Assembly: GCA_012931725.1 (NCBI GenBank)
Contig: CM022951.1
Coordinates: 29,505,255 to 29,569,254 of the forward strand
DNA: 64,000 bases
Direction: 5' to 3'
Origin: Litsea cubeba
Taxonomy: Eukaryota; Streptophyta; Magnoliopsida; Laurales; Lauraceae
Of the stretch, positions 62,743-64,000 are shown one piece after another; position 1 is the first letter of the stretch, and the number at the start of each line of letters is the position of its first letter. The position numbers and the translations under genes were made by a program. The notes below the pieces were generated by a model. That model saw only the letters and a list, made by a program, of their open reading frames with translations. It did no database searches and was not told the DNA's origin.

Positions 62743-64000
62743 ATCACTACTTCCTAACCTAACACCCATAGACTCAACATGAGAAGTAAAGACTTTCTCT
62801 GTAAGAGTCTTAGTGAATGGGTCAGCTAAGTTATTTGCTGAAGCAATATGCTCCACCACTATCTCTCCATCCTGAATGAATTCCCGGATCAAGTGGTACT
62901 TTATCCGAATGTGCTTGCCTTTCTTGTGATTCCTAGGCTCTTTGCACTGTGCTACAGCACCAGTGTTATCGCAGTACATGACAATCGGTTTTTGCACTGC
63001 AGGAACAACTCCTAATTCCAATAGGAATTTTCTAAGCTATACTGCTTCCTTCGCAGCTTCCGATGCCGCCACATACTCTGATTGAAAGGTTAGCATATAG
63101 TCTTTCATTCTCCGAAGATACTTGAATATATGTTTAACAGCTGTCCAATGCATAGGTCTAGGGTTTGACTGATATCTGCTAACCATGCCAACGGCAAAGC
63201 AAATATCTGGTCTATAACATAGCATACATGAGGCTTCCAACAGCGAATGCATATGGAACTCTCCTCATGCTCTCTATCTCTTCAGATGTCTTTGGACATT
63301 GATCTCGAGACAGTGGTACTCCATGTCTAGAAGGTAGGAGGCCCTTCTTGGAGTCATGCATGTTAAACTTGACCAATATCTTCTCAATGTAAGAAGATTG
63401 GGATAGGGCTAACATCTTATTCTTGCGATCACGCAAAAGCTTGATCCCTAAGATATAGTTGGCCTCACCCAAATCCTTCATCTGAAATTGAGAGGATAAC
63501 CAAACCTTTGTGGATGACAATAAACCTACATCATTTCCTATGAGTAATATGTCATCTACATATAGAACCAAAAACGCAACTGCTTCCCCATTTCCTTTCT
63601 TATACACACACGGTTCATCAATGTTTTGATCAAAGCCAAAAGATTTGACTGCCTGATTAAACTTGATGTTCCATGCTCTAGATGCTTGCTTAAGTCCATA
63701 AATGGACTTCTTAAGTTTACAAACCATGTTGTCTTGGCCACTAGCAATGAAGCCCTCTGGTTGCATCATATAGATGCATTCGTCAAGACTTCCATTAAGA
63801 AAAGTTGTCTTGACATCCATCTGCCGTATCTCGTAGTCATAATGACATGCGATGGCCAAGAGAATCCTTATGGACTTAAGCATAGCCACTGGTGAAAAGG
63901 TTTCCTCATAATCGATACCCTCTTTCTGAGTATATCCTTTCGCCACCAGTCTTGCTTTGAAGGTTTCCACCTTCCCATCCACTCCTCTCTTTCTCTTGTA
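62737..64000 (-). pseudogene. Right-edge copia pol: RT and RNase H (broken, 5' part beyond window)
   Basis: Minus-strand copia polyprotein, entering from the right. RT motifs: DYEIRQMDVKTTFLNGSL, CKLKKSIYGLKQASRAW and the catalytic YVDDILLIG near 63545-63560. Then MKDLGEANYILGIKL and the connection to RNase H. A frameshift with loss of a few bases near 63212-63240 breaks the frame. The RNase H N-terminus is gone: the text jumps from DYMLTFQ to SEYVAASEAAKEAV, removing the first catalytic aspartate and the usual KSTSG region (roughly 60 codons). A TAG at 63037-63039 replaces the tryptophan usual here. The C-terminus (MYCDNTGAVAQ, NLADPFTKTL) is intact to the stop at 62737. Integrase and gag are outside the window. 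Confidence 0.9.

Overview
The window is plant nuclear DNA and, as far as I can read it, consists almost entirely of nested LTR retrotransposons. I see no convincing single-copy host gene, rRNA or tRNA gene. The elements belong to plant groups (Ty3/gypsy Tat and chromodomain lineages, Ty1/copia). Primer sites match initiator tRNA-Met and flanking target duplications are 5 bp. A flowering plant, probably a eudicot with a repeat-rich genome, is the reasonable inference; the species cannot be named from this sequence.

Layer 1 (oldest, minus strand): a Tat-lineage gypsy element (Tat1) from 864 to about 32.6 kb. Reading right to left it has a repeat-rich leader (30.7-32.4 kb), gag (30653 to 29126, then 21659 to 20329), a 52-bp coding sliver (8852-8903), then protease, RT, two RNase H domains and integrase (6842 to 864). 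It has been split by four insertions: a partly visible LTR (1-863), a solo LTR (6843-8851, TSD TCAGG), an intact chromodomain gypsy 'C' (8904-20328, TSD CTCCT) and a gag-only, copia-type non-autonomous element 'A' (21660-29125, TSD AGCTC). Removing these restores one reading frame, apart from several nonsense codons and one frameshift.

Layer 2 (32.6-36.9 kb): a probable Tat LTR, then diverged ~150-bp tandem repeats, then a plus-strand, intron-containing acidic ORF. That order is expected for the 3' end of a second minus-strand Tat element, so the LTR may be shared by two Tat copies in tandem.

Layer 3 (36.9-60.1 kb): a truncated gypsy LTR 'G', and a decayed minus-strand gypsy 'D' (LTR pieces at 37.4-37.9 and 55.8-57.1 kb, pol at 57.1-60.1 kb). 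D's LTR is split by 'E' (37936-55781, TSD CCTTC), a large non-autonomous gypsy with 3.7-kb LTRs and no recognisable protein. E's right LTR is in turn split by 'F' (46638-54104, TSD CTGAA), a young intact copia element with a 1618-codon gag-pol frame.

Layer 4 (60.1-64 kb): two LTR copies of the solo-LTR family joined through a short polypurine-tract segment, then the decayed 3' half of a minus-strand copia pol that runs off the right edge.

The most unusual structure is the 1.4-1.6 kb non-coding part of element A (about 24.2-25.8 kb). It is a string of at least 18 consecutive hairpins with unrelated stems but mostly a common loop word (plus strand RATATAACTA, sense strand TAGTTATATY). Also notable are arrays of short palindromes (GTCGAC, CTCGAG or GTCGGTTRRCCGAC cores) in the LTRs of several unrelated families, whose copy number differs between the two LTRs of one element.
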